Counted from the stretch's first letter, positions 52,580-61,911 are shown. The stretch: DNA of 64,000 nt from Bifidobacterium callitrichos DSM 23973 (GCF_000741175.1 NZ_JGYS01000001.1:62001-126000); one strand, 5' to 3'. The notes: generated by a model from the letters alone, not told the origin. A program made the numbers and translations.

Positions 52580-53669
52580 TTAGCGTCCGGGGAGTTGTAG
52601 GCCGAGTCCTCCGCATTTGAGCATGACGAGGCTGATGAGGTTGTCGAGGTTCCTGTAGCCGTAGCCCATCTTGATGGTGGTCTTGATCTTGTTGTTGATG
52701 GCCTCGAGTCTGGCGTTGGACAGTCCGGAACGGATGGTTCTGAGGATGTCGAAGTGGCGTCTGGCGATCTTCTCGCCGAGTGGGACGGATCCCGGGATGC
52801 CGGACAGGAACGCGTCGGCGGCCCATTGGCGCAGCAGGGGCGCGGCCTTGTCCGCCGTCTGTTTGAGGATCATCCTGAGGCGTTCCTTGAGCTTGTACGC
52901 CTCCCAGAGGGTCTCGTTGGTGTTGGCGATGCATTCCAGTTGCGCCTTCTGCCCGGCGGCCAGGTCGCCCTCGTTCTTCAGCAGCGCCCAACGCGCGCCC
53001 CCTTGATCGGGTCCCTGGCGCCTTTCCGGGCCGTGCCGGTCTTTCTGGCCTCGCGCCATGCGGCGGTCCTGACCTTGTCGAGCGCGTCGGTGGCCCAGGA
53101 GACGATTGTGTGTGTTCAATTGAAAGTGGGCCGCCCGGGGATGCGTTCGGCCTGCGGGCACCAGCGGAACGCGCACTCGTCGATCCACCGGGCCCCGTCG
53201 CCGGTGATCACCCGGATGGAGGCACGCTGCTCCTCGGTGAGCGTCCGGAAGAACAGGTCGAACACCTTCTCCCCGTGCCTCTGGTGCATCCAGACCACGC
53301 GCCCGCGGTCGTGGTCGACGACGACCGTCATGTACCTGTGGCCCTTGCGGTAGCTGGTCTCGTCCACGCCGATGGAGCGCAGATGGTCGAACAGGCCAGC
53401 GCCCTGTTCGGCGCGCAGGTCGTCGGCGACCCTCTTGCACACGGGTCCCACGCTCTTCCAGTCGACGCGAGTCAGGGCCGACACGGCGCTGCGCGACGCG
53501 TGCACGCTCAGCCACGCGACCTGTTGTTCGAAGTCGTACGTGTACGCGCTCTTGCGTCTCGCCCACGGCACCATCGCGACCGTCACACCATGCCCGGCGC
53601 AGGTCACGCGCCGCGGCGCGTACTCCAGAAAAAGCCTCGCGCAGCCGATGTCGAGATGCCGCCATCGTC
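52580..53669 (-). pseudogene. ISL3-family transposase, C-terminal part (split, frameshifted)
   Basis: Continues the N-terminal piece at 60008-60203: joining the two gives ...GRPYDRLPT-RRWRHLDIGCAR... across the IS21 site. DDE-type blocks: GVDETSYRKGHRYMTVVVDHD, VITGDGARWID, and C-terminal ARLEAINNKIKTTIKMGYGYRNLDNLISLVMLKCGG. It is broken twice more: a 27-base in-frame insertion at 53107-53133 that carries a TGA, and a two-base insertion in the GCGCGCG run near 52992-52998. It cannot give a working transposase. Confidence 0.85.
53107..53133. repeat. 27-base copy of the IS21-1 left end inside the ISL3-1 transposase
   Basis: Identical to 53677-53703, the terminal 27 bases of IS21-1, in the same orientation and 570 bases away. 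It contains TGTTCAATTGAAAGTGGG. No other IS21 sequence follows it, so it looks like a scar of a lost or aborted insertion. Confidence 0.85.
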
Positions 53670-53846
53670 GCGTGGGTGTGTGTGTTCAATTGAAAGTGGG
53701 CCGTGTGAGCGTGTGGAAAGTCTCCGAATGAGCGGCAGGTTTTAGTCCATTTCAGCGTGTGGTGAGAGATGAACACCGGCCCGTCCTGCCCGGACTAGTT
53801 TCCCGAGTTGAAAGCAGACCATTCGGTTTCTCGGGAAAGGAAAGGA

Positions 53847-54373
53847 ATGACGGTACCGGTGTCCGTGCAACAACGTATCAGGGTGCTTGACGCGCGCGGC
53901 GTGTCATGGAGAGGCATCGCGAAGGAGGTGGGCGTGGCCCGCGACACGGTCGCGAAATACGCGGGGAAGGAGGATTGCTCGCCCGGGCCGGAGCGTCACG
54001 TCTCGAGGCCGTCGAAGCTCGACCCGTTCAGGACGACGGTGGACGGTTGGCTGGAGGCGGACCGGTTCATGCCGCGCAAGCAGCGGCACACCGCCAAACG
54101 CGTGTACGACCGGCTCGTGGCGGAGAAAGGATACCAGGGCTCGTACTCGCCGGTGCAACGCTATGTGAAACGGTGGCGCGAGGAGCACCGGCTCCCGGAG
54201 GAGGGGTATCTCGAGCTCGAGTGGCATCCGGGCGAGGCGCAGGTCGATTTCGGTCTGGCCCAGGCCGTGATCGGCGGGAATCGCGTCGACGTGCATTGCC
54301 TGGTCGTCACGTTCCCGTGGTCGAACATGCGCTACTGCGTGGCGTTGCCGGGCGAGAACGCCGAATGCGTGTG
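53847..54373 (+). pseudogene. istA: istA transposase of IS21-1, 5' part
   Basis: First 175 codons of an IstA: helix-turn-helix SVQQRIRVLDARGVSWRGIAKEVGVARDTVAKY, then the start of the integrase core YLELEWHPGEAQVDFGLAQAVI with its first catalytic Asp. It runs into the inserted element after ENAECV; removing the insert joins it perfectly in frame to 58160. ATG 53847 follows AAAGGAAAGGA. Confidence 0.88.
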
Positions 54374-54504
54374 TATGTGTTCAATTGGATGTTGAGGTTG
54401 TAGTCATGTAGTTTTTTCGGGTTTAGGCAGAAAGGCATGCCGACCACCCGTGGGCCTTAGCCTGATGGTGCTTCGAATCCATTCGGGAAAGGTCCGGAAA
54501 GGCA

Positions 54505-55971
54505 ATGATCAGCATGCCCAAAATCCAGTCTATCCGTATGCGGCGCAGGAATGGCGAGTCCATCGCGTCGATCGCGCGCAGCGAGCAGGTCAGCGAGCCG
54601 ACGGTGCGCAAGTATCTGAGGGTCGACGATTTATCGGCCAGGCCGCCCGTGAGGCGACGCCGTGGTTCGGTGATCGATGAGTGGGTTCCCGTGATCGAGG
54701 GGATGCTCGCCGAGGATCGGGAGACGTGGCATAAGCAGCGTCACACGGCGACGCGCATCCACGAGCGTCTGCGTGACGAGTACGGCGCCGCCGTGTCGTT
54801 GTCGACCGTTACGCGCAAGGTCGCGCAGCTCAGACGCGAGTCCGCGTTGGAGCGGGAGATGGGTTTCCTGGATCTGACGTGGCATCCGGGCGAATGCCAG
54901 GCTGATTTCGGCCAGGTCGACGTGCGCTGGCGTGGTTCGACGGAGCGGATGCGTCATTTCGTGTTGGATTTCCCGCATTCGAACATATCCCCGTGCCAGT
55001 TGATGCCCGGGGAGAACGCGGAGTGCACGTGCCAGGCGCTCCGTAACCTGTTCGAGTGGTTGGGCGGAGTGCCCCGGCGGATCGTGTACGACAACGCGGC
55101 CGGCGTGGGTCGCAGGGCATCCGGCGAAGTGCGTCTGACCCGTCTGTTCCAGGCGTTCCAGGCTCACTACGGGTTCGAGTACGCGTTCTGCAACCCGTAT
55201 TCGGGTCATGAGAAGGGAGCGGTCGAGGCGCGGGTCGGCGCGGTGCGGCGCAGGCTGTTCGTGCCGGTTCCAAGCGTATGGAACCTCGAGAGCTTCAACC
55301 GGAGGTTGCCCGACAGGTGTCTGGAACTAGGGGCCAAGGAACACTATCGCAAGGGCGGCAAGGAGACGGACCTGTTCGCCGAGGACCGTGAGGCGCTGCT
55401 GCCCCTGCCGGCCAAACCCTTCGACGTGGTCACCTGGAAGCGCGTGAGGGCCGACAGGTACGGCAACATCGTCCTCGAGGGGCGCCACCGGTATGCGGCC
55501 GGTCCCGAGCATGCCGGCAGGGATATGATCGTCGGCCTGCGCGCGCTGGAGATCGAGATCCTCGATGCGGGCGGCGTCCACGTGGCCGCGCATCCCAGGG
55601 CCTACGGCGACAAACCCACCAGCAGCACCGACCCGTCAGGCCAGCTCGAGCTGCTGTGCACCCGTCCCGCGGCCTGGCGAAACAGCCGGGTGCGCGACGC
55701 GCTGCCCGACCCGTTGCGCGAATGGATCGACTCGCAGGACGAGGCCACGCGGCGCGCAAGCCTGCAGACGCTCAGACACGCGGACCATGAAAGCGGCTGG
55801 ACGCACGCAGTGACGGGCATGCTCGAGATCCTCGAGGCCACCGGGGGCGTGGATCGGGCCGGCGTGTGCCTCGCCGCCGCCCGCCACGCCTCGGGCATGG
55901 AACCGGTCGAGTACGAGGATCCCGTCGATCTGAGCGAATACGACATCGCCTACACCAAGGAGACCGCATGA
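54505..55971 (+). CDS. istA: IS21-family transposase IstA (IS21-2)
   Basis: 488 residues, full length. N-terminal helix-turn-helix (IRMRRRNGESIASIARSEQVSEPTVRKYL), rve integrase core with Asp in WHPGECQADFGQVDV, Asp in RIVYDNAAGVG and Glu in HEKGAVEARVG (DDE triad), and a C-terminal beta domain (VRADRYGNIVLEGRHRYAAGPEHAG). Start ATG 54505; ATGA overlap with istB. Sequence differs clearly from IS21-1 IstA. Confidence 0.94.
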   Translation: MISMPKIQSIRMRRRNGESIASIARSEQVSEPTVRKYLRVDDLSARPPVRRRRGSVIDEWVPVIEGMLAEDRETWHKQRHTATRIHERLRDEYGAAVSLSTVTRKVAQLRRESALEREMGFLDLTWHPGECQADFGQVDVRWRGSTERMRHFVLDFPHSNISPCQLMPGENAECTCQALRNLFEWLGGVPRRIVYDNAAGVGRRASGEVRLTRLFQAFQAHYGFEYAFCNPYSGHEKGAVEARVGAVRRRLFVPVPSVWNLESFNRRLPDRCLELGAKEHYRKGGKETDLFAEDREALLPLPAKPFDVVTWKRVRADRYGNIVLEGRHRYAAGPEHAGRDMIVGLRALEIEILDAGGVHVAAHPRAYGDKPTSSTDPSGQLELLCTRPAAWRNSRVRDALPDPLREWIDSQDEATRRASLQTLRHADHESGWTHAVTGMLEILEATGGVDRAGVCLAAARHASGMEPVEYEDPVDLSEYDIAYTKETA

Positions 55972-56723
55972 ACCAGAAAACCGACATCGACCTGCTGCGG
56001 GAAAGGGCGCGCGGCCTGTTCATCTCCCAGGCGACCATCGACGCCACGCTCGAATGGGCGACCCCGCGCCAGATCGACGCCATCGACCGCATGCTCGCCA
56101 CGGAACTGGCCAACCGGGAATCGTCCAAACGCGCCAGGCTCATGCGCCAGGCCAGGTTCCCCGTGCCCAAAAGCCTGGACGGATACGACTTCGCGAACGT
56201 GCGCCTGCCCGACGGATACGACAGGGAACAGATGACAGGACTCGACTTCATGGACAAGGCCCAGGACCTCGTGTTCTACGGCAGGACGGGAAGAGGCAAG
56301 ACCCACCTGGCGACCGCGCTCGGCATGAAGGCCGTCGAGATGGGCAGAAGCGTGCGCTTCCGCCAGACCGCCGAACTGGTCCTCCAGCTCGGCAAGGCCA
56401 AACGCGACGGCACCCTCGACAACCTGCTCAAGGACCTCTCCAGAGCCGACCTGATCGTCCTCGACGAGTTCGGCTACGTGCCCTTCGACATCGACGGCGC
56501 ACGACTCCTCTACCAGGTCATCGCCGGCAGCTACGAGCGGCGCAGCATCATCTTCACCACGAACATCGAGTTCAGCAAATGGGGCACGATCTTCGCGGAC
56601 GACAAACTCGCCGCCGCGATCATCGACCGCATCGTCCACCACGGACGCCTCATCGAGTTCACCGGGCCAAGCCGACGCGTCAGCCAGGCCCTCATGTTCG
56701 GCAAAACCGACACCAGCCAATAA
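55968..56723 (+). CDS. istB: IS21-family helper ATPase IstB (IS21-2)
   Basis: 251 residues. AAA+ ATPase, DnaC-like: Walker A GRTGRGKTH (first positions unusual, usually GPPGTGKT), Walker B LIVLDEFGY, sensor FTTNIEF. It selects target DNA and activates IstA. Coupled to istA by ATGA. Confidence 0.94.
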   Translation: MNQKTDIDLLRERARGLFISQATIDATLEWATPRQIDAIDRMLATELANRESSKRARLMRQARFPVPKSLDGYDFANVRLPDGYDREQMTGLDFMDKAQDLVFYGRTGRGKTHLATALGMKAVEMGRSVRFRQTAELVLQLGKAKRDGTLDNLLKDLSRADLIVLDEFGYVPFDIDGARLLYQVIAGSYERRSIIFTTNIEFSKWGTIFADDKLAAAIIDRIVHHGRLIEFTGPSRRVSQALMFGKTDTSQ

Positions 56724-58044
56724 ACCAACCAACCACCGGCCGGCACGCCCGACGCCGAAACCCGAAAAAAATCAGGGCTATTCGCTGTTTGTGGTGGGTT
56801 GTGGGGGGGGGGTAGGCGGTGACTGCTTTGAGGTCGAGTTTGCCGCAGGTCAGGTAGATCATGGTGGCGAAGTAGTCCATGTTCCTAAATCCGCGTGCTC
56901 GTCGTTTGACGTTCTGGATGACGCTGTTGACGCCCTCGAGGACCGCGTTGGTGTACGGGTGGGTGAAGTAGGCCAGGATCTCGTTCCAGTGCCTGCGGAT
57001 CATGCGGGCGAGGTCCTTCATGGGTTCCAGTCGTGAGTGCATCATCCACGAGCACAGGCGGTGCAAGCGCACCCACGCCTCGCCTGACGTGCGGCTGGTC
57101 TCGTAGATGTCCTGCAGGGTCTCGCGCATCTGGCACGCCCGGCCGGTCTTCAGCCGCTGTTTCATGAGCGCGCGTTTGGTCTCCAACTGCAGCTCGCCCA
57201 GCCCGGACTCGTTGCGCAGCCACAGGTACTTCGTCCTCTTCAACAGCCCGTTGGAGCGTCCCTCGGCCTTCCGGACCTTGTCGACGGCCTCGTTGGCGTG
57301 CTTGACAACGTGGAACTTGTCGACGATCCGCTCCGCGTTGGGCAGGCATTCGCGGATGCCCTTCCGGAACCCCAGGCTCATGTCGCAGGTGACGAGCCGC
57401 ACGTATCCGGGCACTCCGTTGTGCGCCGTGAAGTCGTCGACGAACCGCTTCACCGTGGACGAGTCCTTGCCGGCCGTCACGTTGATCACGTCGTGCTCGA
57501 CGAGGTCGGCGACCACCGTGATGTAGTTGTGCCCCTTGCGGCTGGTCTCGTCGATGCCGATGGCCTCCACGCCCGTGTAGTCCTCGAGCCTGCGGGCCTC
57601 GTCCACGTAGTGCGCGATGAACCGCCACAGGCGGGTGTCGGTCTCGTCGACCTGCTCGGCGAGCGTGCTGACCGGCAGGTGGCGGGCCATCTCGACCGCC
57701 CACGCCTCGAACAGGAGCGTGAACCCACTGCCCGGTCTCGCCCACGGGACAGGCACGGTCCTCACGCCATGCTCCGGGCATGTCACGCGCGGCACGCCGG
57801 CATGGATGAACGCCTTGTACTGGAAGAAGTTCAGATGCCTCCACACGCGCCCGCGCGTGTCATGCACCGGGCACTCGTCCCGCCGGCACCCCGGCTCGGG
57901 ACAACGGAACCGCGAGCCCGCCTCGAAACCGATCCCGATATGCAACTCCTGCCTGCCGTCGTCGCCGTCCCGGAAATCCACCGACTCGACCCTCCAAGGC
58001 TCCCGCAACTGAAGCGCGGCCGTGAACAAACGCGAGGTATCCAT
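56692..58044 (-). CDS. ISL3-family transposase (ISL3-2), C-terminus extended by a G10 tract
   Basis: 450 residues read as is. N-terminal zinc-finger-like region (CPEPGCRRDECPVH, TCPEHGV), then DDE transposase blocks VEAIGIDETSRKGHNYITVVADL, VTCDMSLGFRKGI, IVDKFHVVKHANEAVDKVR and the C-terminal TNAVLEGVNSVIQNVKRRARGFRNMDYF. The reading frame passes a run of ten G (56803-56812) and continues beyond the element's end into IS21-2 DNA. With nine G the frame would stop at a TAG at 56780-56778 inside the terminal repeat, so the natural protein probably ends there. ATG 58044. Confidence 0.88.
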   Translation of the reverse strand: MDTSRLFTAALQLREPWRVESVDFRDGDDGRQELHIGIGFEAGSRFRCPEPGCRRDECPVHDTRGRVWRHLNFFQYKAFIHAGVPRVTCPEHGVRTVPVPWARPGSGFTLLFEAWAVEMARHLPVSTLAEQVDETDTRLWRFIAHYVDEARRLEDYTGVEAIGIDETSRKGHNYITVVADLVEHDVINVTAGKDSSTVKRFVDDFTAHNGVPGYVRLVTCDMSLGFRKGIRECLPNAERIVDKFHVVKHANEAVDKVRKAEGRSNGLLKRTKYLWLRNESGLGELQLETKRALMKQRLKTGRACQMRETLQDIYETSRTSGEAWVRLHRLCSWMMHSRLEPMKDLARMIRRHWNEILAYFTHPYTNAVLEGVNSVIQNVKRRARGFRNMDYFATMIYLTCGKLDLKAVTAYPPPTTHHKQRIALIFFGFRRRACRPVVGWFIGWCRFCRT

Positions 58045-58108
58045 GCCTCCAACCTACCCGACAGACACCACACCGCACACCATCACCCACCACAAACAGC
58101 GAAAGGCC
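56776..58108 (-). mobile_element. Complete ISL3-family element (ISL3-2)
   Basis: 1333 bases flanked by the perfect duplication AAAATCAG (56768-56775 and 58109-58116), eight bases as expected for ISL3. Inverted ends of about 24 bases, GGCTATTCGCTGTTTG... on the left and GGCCTTTCGCTGTTTG... on the right strand. It is inserted near the right end of IS21-2, outside its genes. Confidence 0.93.
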
Positions 58109-58159
58109 AAAATCAGTGACGAAACCCGAAACGCCGATTTGACGAAATACATGCGTGTG

Positions 58160-59114
58160 CGAGGGCCTGCGTATGGTGTTCGAGCATGCCGGCGCGGTCC
58201 CCTTGACGCTGGTTTTGGATAATGCGACCGGCGCCGGCCACCGGGTCGCCTGGGACAGGGTCACGGTCGTCAGGGTGTTCGAGCTGTTCGTGGCCCACTA
58301 CCGGCTCGAGACCAGGTTCTGCAACCCGAACTCGGGCAACGAGAAGGGCAGCGTGGAGAACGCGGTCGGGTTCCTGCGCCGCAACATCATGGTGCCCCTG
58401 CTGAACGCGGAATCCTACGCCCAGCTGACCAGGTACATGCTCGAACGCTGCGACGCACTGGCCGGGAACAGCCATTACAGGAAGAACATCGACATCGGCG
58501 ACCTGTTCGCCGAGGAGAAGACGGGGATGCAGCCCCTGCCCTCCAAACCGTTCGACGCGATCCGCTGGGAGACCAGGAAGGCCGACAAGGACGGGCGCGT
58601 GCGGATCGACGGCAATTATTATCTCGCCGGTCCCTCGTGGCGCGGCTGGACGCTGGACGTCGCCCTGCGCGCGTTCGACGTGACGATCCGCACCCAGGAC
58701 GGGCGCACCTGCGCCAGACTGCCACGCGTGTACGGTGACGCCCCGGCCACGGTGCGCAACCCCGCCACGCTCCTGCCCGCACTGGGCCGCAAGACCAACG
58801 CGTGGCCCGATTCCACCATCCGCGGCGACTTCCCCGACAAGCTCAGGCTCGCGATCGACCGGATGGACGCCAAGGCGAGGCGGAACGCGTTCCGTCTCAT
58901 CGCCAAGGCCAGCAACCAATCCGGTTTCGAGCCGGCGGTCCAGGCCGGCGAATACCTGGTCGAACAGGGACATCGACTCGACGAGGACAGCCTGACCGCC
59001 ATGGCCCGGCGCATCGCCGCCGGCGAGCAGCCATACGAACAGACCGCGCCCGACCTGACCGGATACGACATCTTCATGAAACCCCATGAAACGACCATGA
59101 GGAAGGAGGCCTGA
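58160..59114 (+). pseudogene. istA: istA transposase of IS21-1, 3' part
   Basis: Continues 53847-54373. It encodes LVLDNATGAG (second catalytic Asp), NSGNEKGSVENAVGFLRRN (catalytic Glu) and the C-terminal beta domain. The rejoined protein would have 493 residues with no other lesion. Ends two bases before istB. Confidence 0.88.
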
Positions 59115-59116
59115 CC

Positions 59117-59902
59117 ATGGGAACCCACCGTCCGCCGGTCGTCATGCCCGACATGAAACGCAGGCGCGCGTCCACCGGCGAAAGAATCGAAACGGTCATG
59201 ACCCTGGCCCGCCAACTGCCCCTGACCCGTCAGGTCCTCGCCGACCAGCTCGCCCAGGCAACGCCAAGCCAGATGGAGTTCATGGAATCATGGATGAACG
59301 CCGAGATCGACTCCCGGGAACGCTCCAAACGCACACGCCTGCTCAAAGCGGCCGGTTTCCCGGCCGACAAGGAACTCGACGGCTACGACTGGACCTCCAT
59401 CCGCTTCCCCGTCGACTACGGGCGCGAACAGCTCACCGGCCTCGACTTCATCCATGAGCACGACGACCTCGTCCTGTTCGGCCCTCCCGGCACCGGCAAG
59501 ACCCACCTCGCCATCGCGCTGGGACGGGCCGCATGCCGCAGGAGCACGCCCGTACGCTACTATACGGCCGCGGGCCTGGTCATGCGCCTGCTGCGCGCCC
59601 AGACGGACAACCGGCTCGACAGGGAACTCGCCATGATCGGCAAGGTCCCGCTCCTGATCATCGACGAGCTCGGCTACGTGCCCATCGACGAGGAAGGCAG
59701 CCGACTCCTGTTCCAGGTCGTCACCAACGCGTACGAGACCCAGAGCATCATCTACACCACCAACATCGAATTCAGCGGATGGGGCAGGATCTTCGGCGAC
59801 CCCAACATGGCCGCCGCGATCATCGACCGCACCATCCACCACGGCAGGATGATCCGATTCGAGGGCGAATCCTGGCGCAAAACCCACGCCCTTATGCAAT
59901 AA
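59117..59902 (+). CDS. istB: IS21-family helper ATPase IstB (IS21-1)
   Basis: 261 residues. Walker A GPPGTGKTH, Walker B LLIIDELGY, sensor YTTNIEF. Intact though its istA is interrupted. It overlaps no gene; GGAAGGAGG lies upstream. Confidence 0.93.
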   Translation: MGTHRPPVVMPDMKRRRASTGERIETVMTLARQLPLTRQVLADQLAQATPSQMEFMESWMNAEIDSRERSKRTRLLKAAGFPADKELDGYDWTSIRFPVDYGREQLTGLDFIHEHDDLVLFGPPGTGKTHLAIALGRAACRRSTPVRYYTAAGLVMRLLRAQTDNRLDRELAMIGKVPLLIIDELGYVPIDEEGSRLLFQVVTNAYETQSIIYTTNIEFSGWGRIFGDPNMAAAIIDRTIHHGRMIRFEGESWRKTHALMQ

Positions 59903-60007
59903 CCAACAACCCGACAGGACCGGCCAACGCCCAAACGGCCTAAAAACAACCGCTCAAACGGACCAAAAAACACGCCGAAACGGCCCACCCCAGTTTGACA
60001 AAACACA

Positions 60008-60203
60008 GCGTGGGCAGACGGTCATACGGCCGGCCATGCCCGCCGCATTCGGCGCACCGGCCCATGTCCCTCGCATACGGGCGGACCGGGACGACGACGA
60101 TCTCACGGCCGGCGCGATCCCGTTCGACGCGGGGCGTGCCGATCACGACATTGGCGGGCAGATGCAGCATGCGCTTGAGCGCGCCGGCTGATATGGTAGG
60201 CAC
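60008..60203 (-). pseudogene. ISL3-family transposase, N-terminal part (ISL3-1)
   Basis: First 65 residues: MPTISAGALKRMLHLPANVVI...PVRPYARDMGRCAECGGHGRPYDRLPT, with a zinc-finger-like CxxC. The gene continues at 53669 on the left of IS21-1. Confidence 0.82.
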
Positions 60204-60319
60204 AGGCGTTCCCCTGTTCTTCGGTTCTATTTCTTGGCGGAAACAAACCTAACAGGCGAACGCCCCTTCCATACCTGTATACACAAAAGCCCCGGCCACG
60301 ACACCGAGGCCCAACACTC

Positions 60320-60544
60320 CACCACACAAACTGGCGAAGGCTCAAAAAGATCCGCAGGCGACGCCCCGACATCCTCAGGACGATGGAGCTTGACTACTCC
60401 AACGCTAGTCTCGAGGCGTTCAACAACCGCATCAAGGTCACCATCCGCATGGCCTACGGCTTCCACCACGTCACCAACCTCATGGCCCTGATCATGCTCC
60501 GATGCGGCGGCCTCAACATCCGACTACCCCAACCCACCAACTAA
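60320..60544 (+). pseudogene. C-terminal remnant of another ISL3-type transposase
   Basis: The plus strand reads WRRLKKIRRRRPDILRTMELDYSNASLEAFNNRIKVTIRMAYGFHHVTNLMALIMLRCGGLNIRLPQPTN and stops at 60544. It matches the end of ISL3-1's transposase (ARLEAINNKIK, CGGL) but on the opposite strand and with a different sequence. No start or earlier domain remains. Confidence 0.8.
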
Positions 60545-60774
60545 CCCACGAAAACAACACAAGCCTCTTTTTCTTTCCTGCACAGTCAATTGAGGTTAAA
60601 GTCTGCGGTCATCGTTACCGAATCGTTACCACAGCGGCCTTCCGCCTCGAACGGTGAAACCCAAATTCCATGCGGGAGTAGGGCTCTCTGTCGGGCTAGC
60701 CGGATTTGAACTGGCGACATCCTTTTTGATAATTGTTGCTGTTTCTTTTATTCAGGTTCTCAAGAGTTTCCTCT
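60545..60774. other. Gene-free stretch with attachment-like sequence
   Basis: Between the transposase remnant and the oxidoreductase. It holds copy B of the tRNA-3'-end-like repeat and, to its right, a sharp change to AT-rich sequence. No gene seen. Confidence 0.6.
60671..60723. repeat. tRNA-3'-end-like repeat, copy B
   Basis: GCGGGAGTAGGGCT (also before copy C at 63928) followed by TGTCGGGCTAGCCGGATTTG and ACTGGCGACATCCT. It diverges from copies A and C by several substitutions and ends where the AT-rich insert begins. Confidence 0.6.
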
Positions 60775-61755
60775 TTATTTAAAATCCATGGAAACAACAA
60801 CTTTTCCTTGTGTGTGAGAAGATACAATATAACGAATGGCTTCTTTTGTGTCCTGAACGGAATAGATCTTGTCTATATAAGGTAGCAATTTGCCGGTTTC
60901 TGCCAGCTCTTTTGCATAAGACAAATAATCATTTTGAGGCATAATAGGTCCAGCAAAATAAGAAAAATTCCTTGATATAAAGGAAAGGAGGAATGCTTTG
61001 CTTACTTGTTTCACATCTCCTCCCACACCTACGAAAATCCCGTTTGGTTTTAAAAGTCGTTTATAGTCTTTCATGGAATTGCAACCATTCACTCCTATAA
61101 TTGCATCAAACTTTGTCTGCGTTTTCGTAAAATCTTCTTTTTTGTAGTCGATTACGTAATCGCACCCCATCTGTTTGGCTAGTTCAAGATTGCGGGTGCT
61201 GCATACACCAGTTACGTTTGCGCCCATACTTTTGGCTAATTGCACCGCATATAAACCGACGCCGCCCGAAGAGCCGTAAATCATAACTTGCTGTCCTGCT
61301 CTTACATTCCCTTTGCGAAGTGCGCCTAACGCGGTTTCAAAAGAAATGGAAATAGCAGATGCCTGTTCAAAAGTCATATTTTGAGGTTTTACGCAAACAT
61401 GGTCTTTATCCATAAGAGCATATTCCGCAAAACCGCCTTTAGGAAATGTGCCTGCCGTTTTTCCGTATACACTATCTCCAACTTTCACATGGGTGATATT
61501 TTCCCCGACTTCGACAACTACACCTGCAATCTCTGCGCCGATTGGAGAACCTGCGAAGCCCATTAGAGTGGAAATTATTTGCGTCGAGAAAGAAACTTTT
61601 GAACTTAATGTTTTAAACCGTTCATAATCTGTGATACTTAAAGCGCAAGCCTTTACAGAAATGAGTACTTGATTGTCCTTTGGAGTAGGTTTATCTATTT
61701 CTTTTATTTGCAGTACATCCAAATCTCCGGTCTTCGTATAAATCAATGCCTTCAT
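60775..61755 (-). CDS. NAD(P)H-dependent quinone reductase/alcohol dehydrogenase (MDR family), AT-rich
   Basis: 326 residues. Zinc-free medium-chain dehydrogenase fold: MKALIYTKTGDLDVLQIKEIDKPTPKDNQVLISV, GAEIAGVVVEVGENI, and the Rossmann motif YGSSGGVGLYAVQLAKSMGANVTGVC. No zinc-ligand cysteine set is seen. Codon and base use (many A/T, AAA, ATA) are unlike every other gene here, pointing to recent transfer from a low-GC Firmicute. ATG 61755 follows AAAGAAGAAAA. Substrate unknown. Confidence 0.88.
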   Translation of the reverse strand: MKALIYTKTGDLDVLQIKEIDKPTPKDNQVLISVKACALSITDYERFKTLSSKVSFSTQIISTLMGFAGSPIGAEIAGVVVEVGENITHVKVGDSVYGKTAGTFPKGGFAEYALMDKDHVCVKPQNMTFEQASAISISFETALGALRKGNVRAGQQVMIYGSSGGVGLYAVQLAKSMGANVTGVCSTRNLELAKQMGCDYVIDYKKEDFTKTQTKFDAIIGVNGCNSMKDYKRLLKPNGIFVGVGGDVKQVSKAFLLSFISRNFSYFAGPIMPQNDYLSYAKELAETGKLLPYIDKIYSVQDTKEAIRYIVSSHTQGKVVVSMDFK

Positions 61756-61911
61756 TTTTCTTCTTTCTGAAATACATGTTCAATCGTGTGGCATCCTGTG
61801 ATCAAGACAGGCGCGTACTGAGCCTCCCAATGTCCGGCGCCATGCCGGTGCGGCATATCCTTGCGATTGGTCGTACCGCTCGGAATATGGCCGTCCTATG
61901 GCAGCGGCTCC
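61756..61911. other. Gene-free stretch between the oxidoreductase and AttH-like genes
   Basis: Sequence returns to GC-rich about 40 bases after the oxidoreductase start. No gene, hairpin or repeat that I can support. Confidence 0.5.

Larger units (their letters stand above)
54372..58151 (+). mobile_element. IS21-family element (IS21-2) inserted in istA of IS21-1
   Basis: Ends TGTA...TACA; direct duplication TGCGTG on both sides (54366-54371 and 58152-58157; up to eight bases, TGCGTGTG, are shared). Internal terminal repeats such as TTTTTTCGGGTTT occur near both ends. Without its own ISL3 insert the element is about 2.4 kb, normal for the family. It encodes intact istA and istB. Confidence 0.88.
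53677..60007 (+). mobile_element. IS21-family element (IS21-1), interrupted
   Basis: Flanked by the direct duplication GCGTGGG (53670-53676 and 60008-60014) within the ISL3-1 transposase. Ends start TGTG; both show the IS21 pattern of several short terminal repeats (GTGGGCCGT, GCGTGT, GAGCGG, TTTTAG) in matching order. It carries istA (in two pieces) and intact istB. A second IS21 element sits in istA. Confidence 0.85.
52527..60277 (-). mobile_element. Decayed ISL3-family element (ISL3-1), host of the nested insertions
   Basis: Outermost element of the nest. Its transposase begins at 60203 and ends at 52580, split by the IS21 element. Weakly matching inverted ends can be seen: 52527 on (GGCTCTTCGGGTGTTTG) and, on the other strand, 60277 leftward (GGGCGTTCGCCTGTT). 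I found no target duplication, so the outer limits are approximate. Confidence 0.6.
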
